From contig OZ038526.1 of assembly GCA_964036665.1 (NCBI GenBank), positions 12,586,001-12,650,000 on the forward strand: a stretch of 64,000 nt of DNA. Direction: 5' to 3'. Source of the stretch: Gordius sp. MW1. Taxonomy: Eukaryota > Nematomorpha > Gordioida > Gordea > Gordiidae. The notes beneath the pieces are model-generated. The model searched no databases, was not told the origin of the DNA, and saw only the letters and a program-made list of their open reading frames with translations. Shown here piece after piece: positions 63,843 through 64,000 of the stretch. The position numbers and the translations under genes are program-made. The stretch's first letter is position 1. Every line of letters starts with the position of its first letter.

Positions 63843-64000
63843 GCAGTTTTTAAAAATTAAGCACTCACGTTGCGATACAACATATTAATCGCATTTTTAA
63901 AACGTTGTCTTTTGTCAAAATGATAGTTCTCGCAGCTTAAAACCTCTTTTCGGAAGTCAATCGAGGATAATAGGATTCTCAAATTGGCTTACTTTTATAT
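63843..64000 (+). repeat. Partial last monomer
   Basis: The first 158 bases of a monomer with gtttttaaaaatt, catattaat and cgcattttt, cut by the window edge. It corresponds to the monomer at 48511 (catactaat, cgcattttt) at an offset of 15332, so the next monomer to the right is expected to be of the aaatagg type that opens U3 at 48856. Confidence 0.85.

Larger units (their letters stand above)
1..64000 (+). repeat. Satellite array, ~345-bp monomer, about 187 head-to-tail copies
   Basis: The same unit recurs every 343-346 bp without a gap across the window. Boundaries taken at the gcag following catagA fall at 1, 346, 690, 1035, 1381, 1724, 2069, 2408 and so on to 63843. All copies have one orientation, and no unique spacer, inserted element or inversion interrupts them. 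The array runs off both ends, so its true length is unknown. Consensus G+C is about 31% (106 of 345). Copies differ by scattered substitutions and small indels, many shared by distant monomers, which allows higher-order units to be defined. The organisation is that of eukaryotic satellite DNA. Species and chromosomal position cannot be read from the sequence. Confidence 0.98.
48856..64000 (+). repeat. Large HOR copy U3, rearranged, running off the window
   Basis: The copy begins at the aaatagg monomer equivalent to 25086 and 37142 (offset 11714 from U2). It keeps the cgcaataat monomer (49545), one 6-mer instead of two (49890-51957) and the minus-strand-ORF monomer equivalent to those at 32669 and 44380 (54375). 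It then expands through a 9-monomer duplication to 62584. The last four monomers (62808, 63153, 63498, 63843) match 47476-48668 at an offset of 15332, so one more cycle of the large unit appears to be closing at the right edge. Confidence 0.83.

Noticed and set aside
1..64000. CRISPR array or other repeat-spacer system
   Set aside because: The whole 345-bp unit is repeated, with no unique spacers between short repeats and no associated genes.
1..64000. AATAAA and TATATA motifs as polyadenylation or promoter signals
   Set aside because: Both arise naturally in this A+T-rich unit and occur in nearly every monomer. Nothing else indicates a transcription unit.

Overview
The window is one uninterrupted tandem satellite array. 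A monomer of about 345 bp (mostly 343-346) repeats head to tail, always in the same orientation, from base 1 to base 64000: 186 complete monomers and a partial 187th (63843-64000). I found no protein-coding gene, RNA gene, transposon, CRISPR array or unique sequence. The consensus monomer is about 31% G+C. Uninterrupted satellite DNA of this kind is typical of eukaryotic pericentromeric, centromeric or subtelomeric heterochromatin. CpG is not depleted (13 per consensus monomer against about 8 expected), which argues against a heavily CpG-methylated genome and fits many invertebrates, insects for example. I do not recognise the satellite and cannot name the species.

Monomers are numbered from the recurring gcag that follows catagA. 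Linked diagnostic variants reveal nested higher-order repeats (HORs). Left part (1-24740): two introductory monomers; a 5-monomer unit of 1718 bp present twice (690-4125); a 10/11-monomer unit duplicated (about 3442-6880 and 6881-10670); an 18-monomer unit duplicated and expanded to 22 (8259-14432 and 14433-21983); and a mixed stretch with a short dimer pattern (21984-24740).

Right part (24741-64000): a very large unit of about 12 kb (35 monomers) is present as U1 (24741-36796), U2 (36797-48855) and a third, rearranged copy U3 (from 48856). Inside these are a 6-monomer unit of 2068 bp (two copies in U1, two in U2, one in U3), a 4-monomer unit of 1378 bp (A-B-C-D), and, in U3, a 9-monomer unit of 3014 bp in two copies that both carry the same 87-bp internal deletion.

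The interest here is the record of array evolution rather than gene content. Hybrid monomers mark unequal crossovers, one-monomer losses separate U1 from U2, one site looks like a conversion tract, and shared variants allow several duplications to be ordered. All short open reading frames are chance frames within the repeat. I see no sign of a new protein-based system.
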